DNA from: Cohnella silvisoli
GTDB taxonomy: Bacteria; Bacillota; Bacilli; Paenibacillales; Paenibacillaceae
Assembly (NCBI RefSeq): GCF_021190915.1
Contig: NZ_JAIOAP010000020.1
Span: 1 to 64,000, forward strand
Length of the DNA: 64,000 nucleotides
Direction of reading: 5' to 3'
The notes under the pieces were generated by a model that was given only the letters and a program-made list of their open reading frames with translations, searched no databases and was not told the DNA's origin. This document shows positions 33,101-41,944 of the stretch, piece by piece. A program made the translations under genes and the position numbers. Position 1 is the stretch's first letter. The number at the start of each line of letters is the position of its first letter.

Positions 33101-35487
33101 CCCTGCTGCAATTCCAGTTGGAAGCGGTGCCGTATGGACAGAGTGCGGCGCTGTTGGACGGACAGTTGGCCCCTGGGATGCTGGAAGCATCCAGCTTCGT
33201 CAAAGCGGTGGGCATACGTACAGAATCGTACAAGCTCACGGATCAAACGAGAAATACAGATCGCCTCGTCGTTGTAACTTCCAAAAACAGCAAGCTGTTT
33301 CTGAATATTAAATCCGATCGTTCGGTCGTCTCTACGGAGCTTTCCGGTCTGTCGAACGCGGCGAAATTGCGCATCGCGCCAATCGACGCCGATACCGATC
33401 GCCGCGACGAGCTTATCGTCGTTAATCAAGAGGGCGATGCGCCCGTCATTCAAACCTACAAGTTGGACGAGAGTTTGCTGAGTATTCGAATGGCAGCTTC
33501 CATGAATACGACGCCATACTACAATCAGCATGTGGCAAGTAAGGCGATTGACGGGGATTTGGGTACGTATGCGCAATCAAGCAGCAATGTGCCTTGGGAT
33601 TTGACTGTCGATTTGGGAACAATTGTCCCCGTTGATCAGGTCCGTTATGTGCCAGCTCAGGGAAACCACGCTTCCCATTACACGATTGACGTGTCCGTCA
33701 ACAATAGCGATTGGACAACGGTCGCGACGGTTACGGATGGGGACGGTTCACCGGCAACGATCGACTTCCCGTCGGTTAACGCCCGCTATGTCAAGCTAAA
33801 CGTTGATACGGTTGTCGGCGGAGGCGCGGATTACGGTCATGCGATTCTCGAATTTTCCTTCCCGGGCTTAAAGCCATTCGTACAGAAGGAATCCATAGTC
33901 GCGGATCGCGGAAGCAACAAGACGATAGATTATGTTGTCGGCTTGCGCAAAGCACTGCTGGTGAATGCCGATCCGCTGTCAGCCGGCAATTTCACTTACG
34001 TCAATGCAGCCGGCCAAGCCGTAAGCGCTTTGCAGCCAGGAGTTGCGCTGACTGCGCAAGTCCAGCTTACGAATCGCAAGCCGCAGGCACAAGCTGTGAC
34101 GGTGAGCGCAATTCTGTACAATGCGGCAGGCGTGGAACAGAACAATAGCCAGCAGTCGGCAATCGTGGACGGCAACGCGGTAAAAACAGTGCAAACGAAG
34201 CTGAAGCTGCCGCAAAATGTCGAAGGCTTCTACTTAAAGCTCAAAGTGCTGGATAGCCAGGAGACGACATTGTCTTCTGCCACCCTCCGGGCAACCGCAA
34301 CGTCAGGGGGAGGAAACACTGGCGAGGGAAACCCCGGCGGCGGGACAGGCGGAGGAGGCGTGATTTCAGCGAATCCGCAAAACAACGGCTTCGAGAAAAG
34401 CCAGGAGACGCAAAACGGCCGTACCATACAGATTTACACGGTCAAGCCTTCCAATGGGCAACAGGGCAAGGAATTGCTCATTGATGCCACAGGCAGCAAT
34501 GGCATTGTCAAAGTGAGGGTGCCTGCGGCAACAATAATAACCGGTGAAGGCGACAAGACCGATCTCGTTGTGAAGGAGCAAGGACATACGTACCGATTGC
34601 CGCTCGCAGAACTGGATCTGAGCGCTGCGACGACTGCTTTCGGCACGGAAGCAAATGCATATGAACTGGAAGTAAGCGTGGAGCAAAACCTGATAGGCCT
34701 GACTGTCAGCATAACCGCGCATGTCGGCGGAAAATCAGTCAATATCCCCTTCAAGAAAAAGTCGGCAGTCATGCTGCTGGAGCTGAATGAGAAGATGACT
34801 GGCGTTCCCGTTCTCCTTCTGCCTGATGGAGCTTACGGCTATGTTCGTTCCACCAACGTTGACGGCAAGACGGCCTTGATGATCAGAGGAAGCGGGACGT
34901 ACGGCTTTGTAGAGTCCGGACGTAAAATCAACGATATCGCAGGCTCCTGGGCGAAGAAGGAAATTGCGTTTCTTGCCAGCAGCCGAATCATTGATGTAGG
35001 AGACGAAGGGAAGCTGTCTCCGCAATCCCCGTTAGGGCGTGCCGAACTGATGGTGCTATTGCTCAAATCTTTCAGTCCTGAAACAGTAAGCGCTTCTGAT
35101 GGTCAAGGAAGCTTCTCCGATCTGGACGAGAGCGACGGGCGTGCGCGATATGTGTATTCCGCATTAATGCTCGGCTGGACGCAAGGCGTGAGCGCCGGGG
35201 TTATTAATCCTGACGGTAAGGTTACGCGGGAGCAGATGGCGGTGTTAATCTCAAGAGTATTGAAAGACTATGGCTTCGAGGCAAGTGCAAGCAGTCCCAA
35301 CAAGACTTGGAGTGACAGCAGCAACATTAGCGGCTGGGCTGATGGTGACGTTCAACTGGCGGCGCAGTCAGGTCTGATGAACGGCAGGGCGAACGGTAAG
35401 TTCTCTCCGGGAGACGCCGTCACCCGGGCGGAGGCAGCGGTTATTATTTATCGAATGCTCAATTTCGTACAGCAATTAAACCAATAA
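30142..35487 (+). CDS. Giant SLH-anchored cell-surface enzyme, putative glycoside hydrolase
   Basis: 1781 residues, multi-domain. Signal peptide about 1-32. F5/8 type C domain about 33-165 (NLALGKTVTMS). Fibronectin III about 170-252. Two cadherin-like beta-sandwich segments about 255-430. A probable TIM barrel about 430-850 starting LLFEIDEGIGENEL, with GIRLHEAYGSDLVW and EGAAIIQFEPPWYFF as candidate active-site strands. FG-GAP-like beta-propeller repeats about 870-1110 (DLHGDGIDELLLL, DADTDRRDELIVV). A second F5/8 type C domain about 1113-1250. A Gly-rich linker near 1390-1410. Three SLH motifs about 1595-1781 (DIAGSWAKKEIAFLASSRII, FSPGDAVTRAEAAVIIYRML) bind secondary wall polymer. The catalytic family is not recognised. 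Position behind operator B and before an importer suggests first attack on a polysaccharide at the cell surface. AAGGAGG precedes the ATG. Confidence 0.82.
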   Translation: MRRKSSLWLLILIMVTGSFSALGGQQRVAQAAPVNLALGKTVTMSKPASWGQVAAHMTDGDDNTLSQVESNDPWSLTIDLGALYVVDRVVMKPHPSAYPTVFIVQTSKDETAWHTAAQENAGVEAGKTYDFAPVKARYVHIEVSAISNPNQAIKEVEVYGVAVDTFAPEEVTQLATVPGNEMLSLQWMDPPDADFKEVRIYDQDESLIETIAKGERNANITGLTNGVEYALTVKSVDQSGNESAGIVTREVPKSIALDLQSIRINGTALPGYDPVVLDYDFEVAEDAAMIPRIQASSASANDSITIVQADSVPGMGKIRITGGGGTKTYNVRFYYGESVPAADARLSEITVAGVPLAVFQPEKGRYLIKAPSQSQPFPVVGATAAAAGAVVTVTQAAQLPGTASIHVTAADETTTATYTVQFAAEAAKQTLLFEIDEGIGENELVSLYKNDFNQLDAALGNIYGSLNELSDQYDVAVLLYPTHHYKREGWGSGNAQPLDRIDAALKHTLQYFEDRGGLIKVYLEIYSSGIATNQNGALASLPPPPLYASLNGPGRIGLSMDVDTLKGLKDAYPQAMAGIRLHEAYGSDLVWRVNKGQGGFQFDEELVRAFIDASAEKGLKVDWSDSSWLVKFPADSSSKRYVYDPQNKPYFETAPYSSLQDYAEQKLGDHMIFNWANNNYHPTAMLGYWDAKIGEDFYDYLQWKQPFTEFPFKNRTAAKWGMSVQNWFWHEMNNSLNQKYYLFGENNMPVELMGAYALKGLAEGAAIIQFEPPWYFFNMNIPYAAPYRGNYEQAADYSERLAMKRLKQMLLDPGSAGNPPTDLKAWFDEDQEKFIANKVDNAPLNYWQSTLAAGWSDQQRTYLDKYTGMSSWQENNANRYHPYLFSGNVLDSLRIDLHGDGIDELLLLKQNGGTKSMEFYSVNSGLLGTGSSIALDNADGQFVGIATANLIAEVNKQGDPDEIIVFRSRAGDSALNARIYSVKWSDSLLQFQLEAVPYGQSAALLDGQLAPGMLEASSFVKAVGIRTESYKLTDQTRNTDRLVVVTSKNSKLFLNIKSDRSVVSTELSGLSNAAKLRIAPIDADTDRRDELIVVNQEGDAPVIQTYKLDESLLSIRMAASMNTTPYYNQHVASKAIDGDLGTYAQSSSNVPWDLTVDLGTIVPVDQVRYVPAQGNHASHYTIDVSVNNSDWTTVATVTDGDGSPATIDFPSVNARYVKLNVDTVVGGGADYGHAILEFSFPGLKPFVQKESIVADRGSNKTIDYVVGLRKALLVNADPLSAGNFTYVNAAGQAVSALQPGVALTAQVQLTNRKPQAQAVTVSAILYNAAGVEQNNSQQSAIVDGNAVKTVQTKLKLPQNVEGFYLKLKVLDSQETTLSSATLRATATSGGGNTGEGNPGGGTGGGGVISANPQNNGFEKSQETQNGRTIQIYTVKPSNGQQGKELLIDATGSNGIVKVRVPAATIITGEGDKTDLVVKEQGHTYRLPLAELDLSAATTAFGTEANAYELEVSVEQNLIGLTVSITAHVGGKSVNIPFKKKSAVMLLELNEKMTGVPVLLLPDGAYGYVRSTNVDGKTALMIRGSGTYGFVESGRKINDIAGSWAKKEIAFLASSRIIDVGDEGKLSPQSPLGRAELMVLLLKSFSPETVSASDGQGSFSDLDESDGRARYVYSALMLGWTQGVSAGVINPDGKVTREQMAVLISRVLKDYGFEASASSPNKTWSDSSNISGWADGDVQLAAQSGLMNGRANGKFSPGDAVTRAEAAVIIYRMLNFVQQLNQ

Positions 35488-35509
35488 ACATTAAAGGGGT
35501 CAACACCAC

Positions 35510-37201
35510 ATGAAGAAACCGTTTGGCAAGCTCATGATTGTTCTACTGGTTTTTCTCTTTGTTCTCTCCGCATGCAGCGGCAATTCCGGCAAGGAAGGGG
35601 GGGCTTCGTCTCCTTCCGCAAGCGGTGGAGCGGAATCCTCCCCAAGCCCGTCTCAAGAGGAGGAACAGATTGATCCTTACGGCAAATTCGAAACCCCGGT
35701 AAGCTTCACGATGTCCAAGCCGGATACGCCAGACAACAAGCTGCCGGAAGGCGATACGCTGGAGAACAACTGGTATACGCGTTATATCGAGCAAACCTTG
35801 AATGTGAAAATTACGCACGATTGGACCGCGCAAGGGGACGCTTACAACCAGAAGTTCAGCCTGAGCTTGTCCAGCGGCAATCTGCCGGACGTCATGTTCG
35901 TGCCGACGGAGAAGGATCTCCGCAGCCTTGTGGAAGCCAATCTGATTGAAGATTTGAGCGATGTGTATGCGAAGTACGCTTCCCCGCTGCTGAAGGGCTA
36001 TTATGAATCCACGGGTGACGGCATTGCTTTCAAGACATCGACCTTCGACGGCAAGCTGATGGCTTTGCCTGATCTGAACGTCAAGGCGAACGGCGTGCAA
36101 TTGCTCTGGCTGCGTCAGGATTGGCTGGACAATTTAAAGCTGGCAGCGCCGAAGACCGTTGACGAGCTTGCCGAGGTTCTCCGGGCATTCAAGCAGCATG
36201 TGCCTGACTCCGTCGGCTTGACCGGGGATGCCAATCTGGTGCAGTACAATCAGCTGCATACGTGGAATTCGTTGTTCGCTGCATTCGGCGCCTATCCGAA
36301 GCAATGGGTGAAAGATGGAAACGGCAAGCTGGCTTACGGTTCCGTCGCGCCGGAAATGAAAACCGCGCTAGCCAAGCTGCGCGAGCTTTATGCGGAAGGC
36401 CTCATTGACAAAGAGTTCGCCATTCATAAGCAGGAAGAGGAGAATGCACTGATTGCGGGAGGCAAGTCCGGTGCAATGTTCGGTCCATGGTGGATTCCGT
36501 GGTGGCCGCTGAACGATACGGTCAAGAACAATCCGAAAGCGGAATGGGCAGCGTACGCGTTTCCTCAGGACAGCAACGGTGTATTTAATACGCCAATGCC
36601 GCCGATTAATAATGGCTACATTGTCGTTCGGAAAGGCTATGCGCATCCTGAGGCTGTCATGAAGGTGCTGAATGTTCAGCAGAGAGCCGTCGTCGGAGAA
36701 GACCCTGTCTACACCGCAGCGCCGGAAACACAGAAATATAAAGAAATCGGCGCCAGTTGGACGAACTTCCCGTTCAATCTGTCCATCGCCTATTTCAATC
36801 AGGTTGAAGATGACGCGCTGTTGGCCAAGGATGTTCTTGAAGGCAACAAAACGACGGATGCCCTTAAAACGGTTGCGACGGCCAAAGCTTGGTACGATAT
36901 GGCGCTGGCAGAGAAGAACGAGCCGAAGAAGGATACGAATGCATGGGCGCATTGGGTTGTCGTCAATTCGTCCGGTCCTGCGATGGCCGAGCCAATGAAC
37001 CTCCACTACAGCGAATTTTACGGAACGACAGAAACGATGTTGACCAAAGCAAGCGTACTGGACAAGCTGGAAAGCGAAACGTTCCTGCGTATTATTCTGG
37101 GAACTTCAGGTACTGAGGAGTTCGACACCTTCGTGGACAAATGGAAAAAGCTTGGCGGGGATGAAATTACAGCGGAAGTGAATGCCGCCGTAGGAAACTA
37201 A
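35510..37201 (+). CDS. Sugar ABC transporter binding lipoprotein (Lpl type) 2
   Basis: 563 residues with lipobox FVLSAC (Cys22) and a Ser/Pro-rich linker. Shares LPEGDTLENNWYTRYIE, SGNLPDVMFVPTEKDL, TFDGKLMALPDL, LLWLRQDWLDNLKL and GAMFGPWWIPWWPL with the binding protein at 21614-23311, so the two are paralogues likely to differ in ligand. It starts 22 bp after the surface enzyme, with AAAGGGGTC upstream, and is probably in the same transcript. A hairpin follows before the permease genes. Confidence 0.92.
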   Translation: MKKPFGKLMIVLLVFLFVLSACSGNSGKEGGASSPSASGGAESSPSPSQEEEQIDPYGKFETPVSFTMSKPDTPDNKLPEGDTLENNWYTRYIEQTLNVKITHDWTAQGDAYNQKFSLSLSSGNLPDVMFVPTEKDLRSLVEANLIEDLSDVYAKYASPLLKGYYESTGDGIAFKTSTFDGKLMALPDLNVKANGVQLLWLRQDWLDNLKLAAPKTVDELAEVLRAFKQHVPDSVGLTGDANLVQYNQLHTWNSLFAAFGAYPKQWVKDGNGKLAYGSVAPEMKTALAKLRELYAEGLIDKEFAIHKQEEENALIAGGKSGAMFGPWWIPWWPLNDTVKNNPKAEWAAYAFPQDSNGVFNTPMPPINNGYIVVRKGYAHPEAVMKVLNVQQRAVVGEDPVYTAAPETQKYKEIGASWTNFPFNLSIAYFNQVEDDALLAKDVLEGNKTTDALKTVATAKAWYDMALAEKNEPKKDTNAWAHWVVVNSSGPAMAEPMNLHYSEFYGTTETMLTKASVLDKLESETFLRIILGTSGTEEFDTFVDKWKKLGGDEITAEVNAAVGN

Positions 37202-37215
37202 GAGATCAATGTGCC

Positions 37216-37250
37216 GGAAGGGGAGAGGAATTTGAACTCCCCTTTCTGTT
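37216..37250 (+). terminator. Intra-operon hairpin between binding protein and permease genes
   Basis: GGAAGGGGAG ... CTCCCCTTTC stem with a T-rich tail. Such hairpins between a binding-protein gene and its permeases usually stabilise or attenuate the mRNA so that the binding protein is made in excess. Confidence 0.6.
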
Positions 37251-37281
37251 TCATTTCAATTAGGCGGAAGTGGTGATTGCA

Positions 37282-38172
37282 ATGAAGAATACCAGAAATA
37301 CGATGCACTATTACCTGATGCTGCTGCCCGGACTATGTCTCATCACACTGTTTAGCATCGTACCGATGATCGGTGTTGTCATTGCCTTCCAACGATTTAT
37401 ACCCGCGAAAGGCATTGGCGGATCGCCATGGGTGGGTTGGGATAATTTCACCTATATGCTGCAGCTTCCAGACAGCAAGCAAATTTTTATCAACACGCTG
37501 CTCATTGCCGTTCTGAAAATCATTGCGGGAATTATTGTGCCGCTTGCCTTTGCGCTTATGCTTCATGAGATCAGGCTTGCTTTCTTTAAGCGGATTGTAC
37601 AGACCGTCGTTTATTTGCCGCACTTTCTGTCCTGGGTTATTCTGTCCGGGGTGATCATTAATCTGCTGACTCTGGATGGCGTCATCAACGCCATCTTGTC
37701 TTGGTTCGGTGCAGAGCCGGTCATGTTCCTGGCCAGCAACTTTTGGTTCAGACCCCTTTTAATTATCAGTGATGTATGGAAGGAATTCGGGTTTAGCACG
37801 ATAATTTACTTGGCCGCATTGACGGCGATCAATCCCGTTCAGTACGAAGCGGCGGTCATTGACGGCGCTTCCCGTACTCGACTGCTGTACCACGTGACTT
37901 TGCCGGGCATTCGGCCAACGATCGTTCTGCTGGCAACGTTAAGCTTGGGAAATGTACTGAACGCCGGATTTGAGCAGGTGTTCACCTTGTACAACCCGCT
38001 CGTCTATGAAACCGCCGATATTATCGACACTTATGTATACAGAGTAGGACTGGTAGACAGACAGTACGGATTGGCCACTGCGATCGGACTGCTGAAATCC
38101 GTTATCGGTTTAGTTCTGATCGTCATCTCCTACAGACTGGCGGCCAAATTCGCCAACTATCGTATTTTCTAG
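37282..38172 (+). CDS. Sugar ABC transporter permease (LplB type) 2
   Basis: 296 residues, six predicted helices, EAA loop QYEAAVIDGASRTRLLYHVT followed by LPG. ATG 37282 is preferred over GTG 37270 or 37273 because it gives the same length and start as the paralogue at 23323 (both reach LMLLPG at residues 12-17). Works with the binding protein at 35510 and the following permease. Confidence 0.92.
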   Translation: MKNTRNTMHYYLMLLPGLCLITLFSIVPMIGVVIAFQRFIPAKGIGGSPWVGWDNFTYMLQLPDSKQIFINTLLIAVLKIIAGIIVPLAFALMLHEIRLAFFKRIVQTVVYLPHFLSWVILSGVIINLLTLDGVINAILSWFGAEPVMFLASNFWFRPLLIISDVWKEFGFSTIIYLAALTAINPVQYEAAVIDGASRTRLLYHVTLPGIRPTIVLLATLSLGNVLNAGFEQVFTLYNPLVYETADIIDTYVYRVGLVDRQYGLATAIGLLKSVIGLVLIVISYRLAAKFANYRIF

Positions 38173-38193
38173 CAAGCAAGGAGTGCATAAGCA

Positions 38194-39081
38194 ATGGTAC
38201 GATCCCAAACTTGGGTCAGCAGAACGGCGAACGGTGTATTGATCGGCTTCCTGGCGCTAACGGCTCTGCTGTGTCTGGCGCCGATCTGGCATACGCTGGC
38301 GGTATCGCTCAGCGACAAATCGGCGGCGGCAGCCGGAATCGTCTATGCGTGGCCGGTCAAATTCACTTGGTCATCCTACGAGAAACTGCTGCAGGACAGC
38401 AAATTTTTTGACGCTTTTTACGTTTCACTGAAGCGGGTTGCTCTCGGTGGCATCATTAATTTTGCGCTGACGATTCTGATGGCCTATCCGCTCTCCAAGC
38501 AGGCGCGCCAGTTGCCGGGGAGAAATGTCGTCACCTGGGTGCTTGTGTTCACGATGTTGTTCAACGCAGGGCTGATTCCGTGGTATATGACGATCAGTAA
38601 ATTGGGCATGCTGGATTCCATTTGGGCGTTGGTGCTGCCCGGAGCGGTGCCGATTTTCAACGTGATATTGCTGTTGAATTTTTTTCGCGGCGTTCCGAAG
38701 GAACTGGAGGAGTCGGCTTTCGTCGATGGCGCAGGCCCATGGCGCACCTTGCTGCAGATTTATATTCCGATCGGACTGCCCGCGCTGGCGACAGTGACGC
38801 TATTCAGTATCGTCGGACACTGGAATTCCTTCTTCGACGGCTTGATTCTGATGAACCATCCGAGCAATTATCCGCTGCAAACGTACATTCAGCAGCTTGT
38901 CGTGCAATTGAATACGCAAAGCCTGATGACTGCCGAGGAAGCTAGGAAGCTGATGGAAATATCCAACAAGACGCTGAACGCCGCCAAAATATTCGTTTCT
39001 ATGATTCCGATACTTATTGTATATCCATTCCTTCAAAGGTATTTTATTCATGGCATTGTATTGGGATCGGTGAAAGAATAG
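38194..39081 (+). CDS. Sugar ABC transporter permease (YtcP type) 2
   Basis: 295 residues with six predicted helices and the family ending FLQRYFIHGIVLGSVKE. LAPIWHTLAVSLSDKSAAAA and MLFNAGLIPWYM match the paralogue at 24236. Carries the cytoplasmic loop ELEESAFVDGAGPWRTLLQI for ATPase contact. AAGGAG is present upstream of the ATG. Confidence 0.93.
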   Translation: MVRSQTWVSRTANGVLIGFLALTALLCLAPIWHTLAVSLSDKSAAAAGIVYAWPVKFTWSSYEKLLQDSKFFDAFYVSLKRVALGGIINFALTILMAYPLSKQARQLPGRNVVTWVLVFTMLFNAGLIPWYMTISKLGMLDSIWALVLPGAVPIFNVILLLNFFRGVPKELEESAFVDGAGPWRTLLQIYIPIGLPALATVTLFSIVGHWNSFFDGLILMNHPSNYPLQTYIQQLVVQLNTQSLMTAEEARKLMEISNKTLNAAKIFVSMIPILIVYPFLQRYFIHGIVLGSVKE

Positions 39082-39125
39082 AGAGAGTTACGGAGACATG
39101 AGGACACCATTGGGAGGGCATGGCG

Positions 39126-40856
39126 ATGTCAGTGCTGCGTTGGGTGAAGTACAAATCCAAATCGCTTAAATATCGTTTGTTCGTCCTTCAGTTTCTGGGC
39201 GTCATCATTCCGCTCTCGCTGCTCGGCTATGCGTCTTATTCTACCATCTATTCCATGCTTATAAATAATATCGACGAGGGCATACAGAACACATTGGTTC
39301 AGGTGCGCAAAGATTTGGAGGATACGTTAAGCAGCCTGGATTACGCTTCGCTGGAGCTGTCTTTCGAGGGCAGCATTGGCCAGAAGATGAGCGAATACTT
39401 CCGCAGCGAGGACCAGGTCGAGAAGCGGCGCATTGCCGGTGAAATCGAGCAGAACGTTACGCTGGTCAACTATACGAACAAATCGTTGGGCGTTATGGCA
39501 TATTATTTTCCGAACAGGGAGCAGTTTCTGTTTCGGAATATTGAGGTCATGAACGATTACAATCCTTTCGACAACAAGGTGTTCATGAAAAGCAAAGACG
39601 CGATATTTTTCGGACCCCACCGATCCGCATACCGCTATGGCAAACACACGGTGTTCTCTGTCGTCAAGCAACTGCACTTGCCCGCCGTTGCCGGAGATCA
39701 GCAGCCTGCTTATGTCTATATCGAGTCGAACTTCAACAAGCTGCAGACGACGCTTAACGTCAGCCGCTATGGCATGACCTCGATTCATCTGCTGGCCGAT
39801 TCCGCAGGACGCATCGTTTTTAATGCGAGCGATACCGAGAGCGCGTACGGCACAGGGAAAGGTTTGGAGAGCTTTCCGAACTATCATTTCTTCTACAGCA
39901 GCAGCGATCAGGGCTGGCAAGTCATTGCGGGTGTTAAAGAGGACGAATACCGCAAGGGGATCGTCAACTGGTTTCGTTCCTTCTCAATGATCGTGATCGT
40001 CTCGGTCATGCTGTCTTTCCTTTTCTTCTGGTTTCTGTGGCGGATGATCTATCGTCCGATGAAGGAGATCGTTAAAGCGATTGGCGCGATGGAGGCGACC
40101 CATTTCGATAAGTCGATTCCGGGTTCCAGCGTATTGGAATTCGATCTGATTCTGAACAGGTTCAGCGGGATGAGGAGCAGAGTAGCTTCCTTGTTGACTG
40201 AGGTCGAGAACAAGGAGCGGCTCCGGGGCAAGCTTGAGGTGGAGAAGGTGTTGCATCAAATTTCACCTCACTTCCTGTACAATTCCTTGAATACGATTCA
40301 ATGGCTGGCCAAAATACATGGCAACGATGAGATTAACCGTCTTGTGATCGTGCTGACAAGAGTGCTCCGCTATAATCTAGGCAAAGAAGGCAGCTTCGTA
40401 ACCGTTGAGGAGGAACTGGATGCGCTGCAGGACTATATCGAGCTGCAAAGCATTCGGTATGACTATCGATTCGCAGTACACTTTCAAATTGATGAGGAGA
40501 CGAAGCAGGATTTAATCCCTCGGTTCATCATCCAACCGCTGTTGGAAAATGCGCTGTATCACGGTATGGACGATGAGAATGGGAAAATCGCGCTTGAGGT
40601 CAGGCGTGTTCATCGGGAGCAACTGCAAATCGTCGTATCGGATAACGGTCCGGGCATGTCTCCCTTGGAACTGGACAGACTGCTGGGGCAAAATATACAG
40701 GATCAGCATCGGAGCGGCTTGGGTATCGGACTTAACTATGTCATTCAAATTCTTCAGTCCTGCTACGGCGCAGACGGCATATTTCATATTGAAAGTCTTC
40801 CCGATCAAGGCACCAAGGTCTCAATATGGCTTCCGCTGGGGAGGAAATCTACATGA
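39126..40856 (+). CDS. YesM-type sensor histidine kinase 1
   Basis: 576 residues. First transmembrane helix about 22-42 (VLQFLGVIIPLSLLGYAS), a large extracellular sensor region (dCache-like) to about 275, second helix about 282-305, HAMP, then the His_kinase domain with phospho-acceptor motif HQISPHFLYNSLNTIQW and an ATPase domain with NALYHGMDD and DNGPGMSPLEL. Probably senses an extracellular sugar or a binding-protein complex and phosphorylates the AraC-type regulator whose gene overlaps by 4 bp. ATG 39126 is chosen because GGGAGGGC lies 7 bp upstream; ATG 39120 directly abuts it. Confidence 0.92.
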   Translation: MSVLRWVKYKSKSLKYRLFVLQFLGVIIPLSLLGYASYSTIYSMLINNIDEGIQNTLVQVRKDLEDTLSSLDYASLELSFEGSIGQKMSEYFRSEDQVEKRRIAGEIEQNVTLVNYTNKSLGVMAYYFPNREQFLFRNIEVMNDYNPFDNKVFMKSKDAIFFGPHRSAYRYGKHTVFSVVKQLHLPAVAGDQQPAYVYIESNFNKLQTTLNVSRYGMTSIHLLADSAGRIVFNASDTESAYGTGKGLESFPNYHFFYSSSDQGWQVIAGVKEDEYRKGIVNWFRSFSMIVIVSVMLSFLFFWFLWRMIYRPMKEIVKAIGAMEATHFDKSIPGSSVLEFDLILNRFSGMRSRVASLLTEVENKERLRGKLEVEKVLHQISPHFLYNSLNTIQWLAKIHGNDEINRLVIVLTRVLRYNLGKEGSFVTVEEELDALQDYIELQSIRYDYRFAVHFQIDEETKQDLIPRFIIQPLLENALYHGMDDENGKIALEVRRVHREQLQIVVSDNGPGMSPLELDRLLGQNIQDQHRSGLGIGLNYVIQILQSCYGADGIFHIESLPDQGTKVSIWLPLGRKST

Positions 40857-41944
40857 TTCAGGTCATGGTTGTCGATGACGAGCATCTGGTGAGAAGAGGC
40901 ATAGTCAGCACTTTTCCGTGGGAACGGTTCGGAATGAGCGTTGCGGCTGACGCCTCCGGGGGCAAGAAAGCGCTGCAACTGTTGGGTGAGAGGAACATCG
41001 ATTTGCTGTTTGTCGATTTGACTATGCCGTTAATGTCCGGATTTCAGTTAATTGAACAGGTGAATATCCACTACCCGCATGTCGTATGCGTCGTGCTGAC
41101 GTGCCATCAGGAATTTCGTTACATTCAGGATGCGCTTCGTCTGGGCGCCGTGGATTACATTATTAAGACAGAGCTGGAGCAGGACAATATTGAGCGGATT
41201 TTAACGAGGATTCGACAGCGGATGTCGGATAGGGATCAGCGTGATGCCGTGCAGAAGGAGGAAAAGTCGAGTGCGGCAACCGTCGCTCCAAGCGTGGAAG
41301 AGGAACTGGAGGTCTGCCGGAGCTGGACGGCAATGGACTGGGTGTTATCGGTAAAACTGATGAATCAACGGTTGGAACAGTTGATTCAGCGCAACTGGCC
41401 GTACGTCTGTCATCAGCGCATTATGGAAGCCATCATCAAGCGATGGAACCAAATTATGCATCCGCATTGGGTAATCGATCCGAAAGACCATTTACAGTTT
41501 GGTCGGGAAACTGACCGGAGCTGGGAGCAATTCAAGAAAGACATGTATGCCTGCAGGGATTTAATGGAAAGCAGGATCATGCAATCGGGCTATTTCGCGG
41601 ATACGCTGGAGGCGATTGTGAGGTCTCTTCAATACATTCACAGGCAGGAGCAGCTTTCGTTCACCATTGGCGCTGTGGCGCGCGAAATCGGAATGAGCAC
41701 CAGCTATTTCAGCAAAGTATTTAAGGATGTGACTGGCCGTACCTTCAGCGAGTATATGAAAGCGGTTCGCGTGGAGCGGGCGAAGGAGCGGTTGAGCTCG
41801 ACGAAGGACCCGATCTATGTGATCGCACGGAATGTCGGCTATGAGGATGAGAAGTATTTCAGCAAGACGTTTCGCGAGCATGTCGGCATGCTGCCGTCGG
41901 AATACCGTCAGAAAGAGAGTGAGTTCTATGTCCCTCATAACTAA
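40853..41944 (+). CDS. YesN/AraC-type response regulator 1
   Basis: 363 residues. Receiver domain about 1-120 with VVDDEHLVRRG, the phospho-acceptor Asp in LLFVDLTMPLMSG and the conserved Lys in IIKTELE (Leu-Lys-Pro is usual, here Ile-Ile-Lys-Thr). C-terminal AraC DNA-binding domain with two helix-turn-helix motifs, from about 265, with REIGMSTSYFSKVFKDVTGR and VGYEDEKYFSKTFREHVGM. ATG 40853 with GGGGAGGAAA upstream; ATGA overlap with the kinase gene indicates coupling. A candidate for binding the 22-bp-spaced repeats at 13978 and 30035 (inference). Confidence 0.92.
   Translation: MIQVMVVDDEHLVRRGIVSTFPWERFGMSVAADASGGKKALQLLGERNIDLLFVDLTMPLMSGFQLIEQVNIHYPHVVCVVLTCHQEFRYIQDALRLGAVDYIIKTELEQDNIERILTRIRQRMSDRDQRDAVQKEEKSSAATVAPSVEEELEVCRSWTAMDWVLSVKLMNQRLEQLIQRNWPYVCHQRIMEAIIKRWNQIMHPHWVIDPKDHLQFGRETDRSWEQFKKDMYACRDLMESRIMQSGYFADTLEAIVRSLQYIHRQEQLSFTIGAVAREIGMSTSYFSKVFKDVTGRTFSEYMKAVRVERAKERLSSTKDPIYVIARNVGYEDEKYFSKTFREHVGMLPSEYRQKESEFYVPHN

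Noticed and set aside
32344..33576. Minus-strand frame of 410 codons
   Set aside because: Antisense to the SLH-anchored enzyme gene and rich in improbable residues; no domain seen.
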